The notes beneath the pieces were generated by a model, which saw only the letters and a program-made list of their open reading frames with translations, ran no database searches and was not told the origin of the DNA. From NCBI GenBank assembly GCA_947463665.1, contig CANHUD010000163.1:1-5686 (forward strand): a DNA stretch of 5,686 nucleotides. The letters run 5' to 3'. The stretch is from Sphingobacteriales bacterium (GTDB lineage Bacteria; Bacteroidota; Bacteroidia; Chitinophagales; Chitinophagaceae). How positions within the stretch are numbered: the first letter of the stretch is position 1; each line of letters starts with the position of its first letter. This document shows, piece by piece, positions 4,920 through 5,686 of the stretch. A program made the translations under genes and the position numbers.

Positions 4920-5686
4920 TCAGGGCGTTATTTTTACGTAAGTCATCCTGGTACGGCCACTTGCGTCATCGATAAAGTTCATTTGTCCATTTGCGGCAAG
5001 AGCTCTGAAATAAATAATAGTGGGAACCGTGCTGATGGTGATCACGTATGATCCGCTGTAGTTGCCGCCCGGAGCACCCACGGTGCCTCCTCCCGGGAAT
5101 GCCCCAAGAATCTCCGTTCCACTTATTGCAGTGGAGTTATTGAGTGATAAAAATCCAGTGGCAAACTGATTGGCTAAAGCTGAGGTAGGTTGCACCCGCA
5201 TGGTATAATTGATCAGATAGGTGCCCGTTGTATTGATCGTAACCTGGGTCAAAAGGGCCGAGCTTCCAGCATTTACGGTTACTGTTGCTATAGGTGTTGC
5301 AGAACCAAAATCAGGGGAAAACGAAGAACCATTTACCGTTACCACATTTCCATTAGCGTCTACCCCCAGCGTAGCACCGCTAGATGTAGGGGTTGTTGAG
5401 GTCAGATTGGTGAACTTCAGTCCGGAACTATTGGATACGCCGGATGCAACCTCCAGAGCTGATCCGGGGTTTGTGGTACCAATCCCAACCCTTCCGGTAC
5501 GATAAATAGCAGAGGTTTTATTGCTTCCTGCATCTGAGGTACCGCCAGAACTATACCAGGCTGTACTTGCTGGTGGCGTGTAGGTTACATAAGCAGTTCC
5601 ATTCCAGGTCCACTGGGAATTGTCAACGGAACTTACATAAATGTAATTAGAACTCGCTGCCGGACCGTCCGTGAACGTTGGCGAAC
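4920..5686 (-). CDS. C-terminal part of a surface/fibre-like protein with GIGTTNP repeat and C1q-like end (5' end outside window)
   Basis: The minus-strand frame is open from the window edge to a TGA at 4922-4920, giving 254 residues with no upstream stop, so the gene starts outside the window. A GTG at 5345 is internal and is not the start. Numbering from the first whole codon (5684), residues 1-60 are rich in Ser, Thr, Gly and Trp (NSQWTWNGTAYVTYTPP at 22-38, SSGGTSDAGSNKTSAIYR at 45-62). RTGRVGIGTTNPGSALEV at 62-79 is the motif that links stalk and head modules in many secreted Bacteroidota proteins with tail-fibre-like ends. Residues 88-113 (GLKFTNLTSTTPT, LGVDANGN) form the usual short linker. 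Residues 126-254 are a beta-rich module with GTYLINYTMRVQP at 154-166, FLSLNNSTAISG at 178-189, SGSYVITIS at 210-218 and TYVKITP at the very end, resembling C1q/TNF-like trimeric heads. There is no type IX sorting domain. Low charge and many Ser/Thr/Gly fit an extracellular protein. Exact function is unknown; an adhesin or fibre is inferred. Confidence 0.8.
   Translation of the reverse strand, partial: SPTFTDGPAASSNYIYVSSVDNSQWTWNGTAYVTYTPPASTAWYSSGGTSDAGSNKTSAIYRTGRVGIGTTNPGSALEVASGVSNSSGLKFTNLTSTTPTSSGATLGVDANGNVVTVNGSSFSPDFGSATPIATVTVNAGSSALLTQVTINTTGTYLINYTMRVQPTSALANQFATGFLSLNNSTAISGTEILGAFPGGGTVGAPGGNYSGSYVITISTVPTIIYFRALAANGQMNFIDDASGRTRMTYVKITP

Noticed and set aside
4920..5345. The minus-strand gene as a complete 141-residue protein starting at GTG 5345
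   Set aside because: The frame continues upstream without a stop to the window edge, and the upstream part carries the family motif and linker, so GTG is an internal valine codon.
5190..5505. Two plus-strand frames of 69 and 94 codons opposite the surface-protein gene
   Set aside because: They mirror the repetitive Ser/Thr/Gly coding on the minus strand, which contains the recognisable RTGxVGIGTTNP motif and stays open for the entire stretch.

Overview
The window reads as ordinary chromosomal DNA of a Bacteroidota bacterium, most likely of the Chitinophagaceae/Chitinophaga type. The reasons are: a textbook Bacteroidota -7 promoter box (TAnnTTTG) before the helicase, AT-rich leaders without Shine-Dalgarno sequences, a DUF4861-type secreted protein beside a FucP/GluP-type sugar permease, a small membrane protein of a kind I associate with this phylum, an RhlE-like helicase paired with a long cold-shock-domain protein, and a secreted repeat protein with the 'RTGxVGIGTTNP' signature. 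The family assignments come from reading the proteins; no database search was run.

Layout. (1) 1-2553, + strand: the 3' part of a 12-helix sugar permease (its true start lies just before the window) and, 19 bases later, an exported DUF4861-family protein. They look like the tail of a carbohydrate (perhaps uronic-acid or pectin-derived sugar) utilisation operon. The permease has a much more C-ending codon usage than the rest of the window. (2) 2647-2889, + strand: an 80-residue two-helix membrane protein of unknown function, followed by a strong hairpin terminator at 2946-2995. (3) 3016-4852, + strand: a promoter, a structured leader of about 130 nt, an RhlE-like DEAD-box RNA helicase, and a protein with a charged N-terminus and C-terminal cold-shock domain whose start codon overlaps the helicase's end by 20 nt. 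This is a coherent RNA-remodelling operon: one protein unwinds RNA and the other binds single strands. (4) 4867-4899: a nearly symmetric A-tract/hairpin/T-tract terminator serving converging transcription from both sides. (5) 4920-5686, - strand: the C-terminal 254 residues of a larger surface or fibre-like protein, open without a stop to the window edge, with a GIGTTNP linker repeat and a C-terminal beta-rich domain that resembles C1q/TNF-like heads.

I see no mobile element, CRISPR array, tRNA or rRNA. Nothing here amounts to a wholly new system. The points most worth a second look are the structured helicase leader with the overlapping helicase/cold-shock pair, and the truncated C1q-like surface protein.
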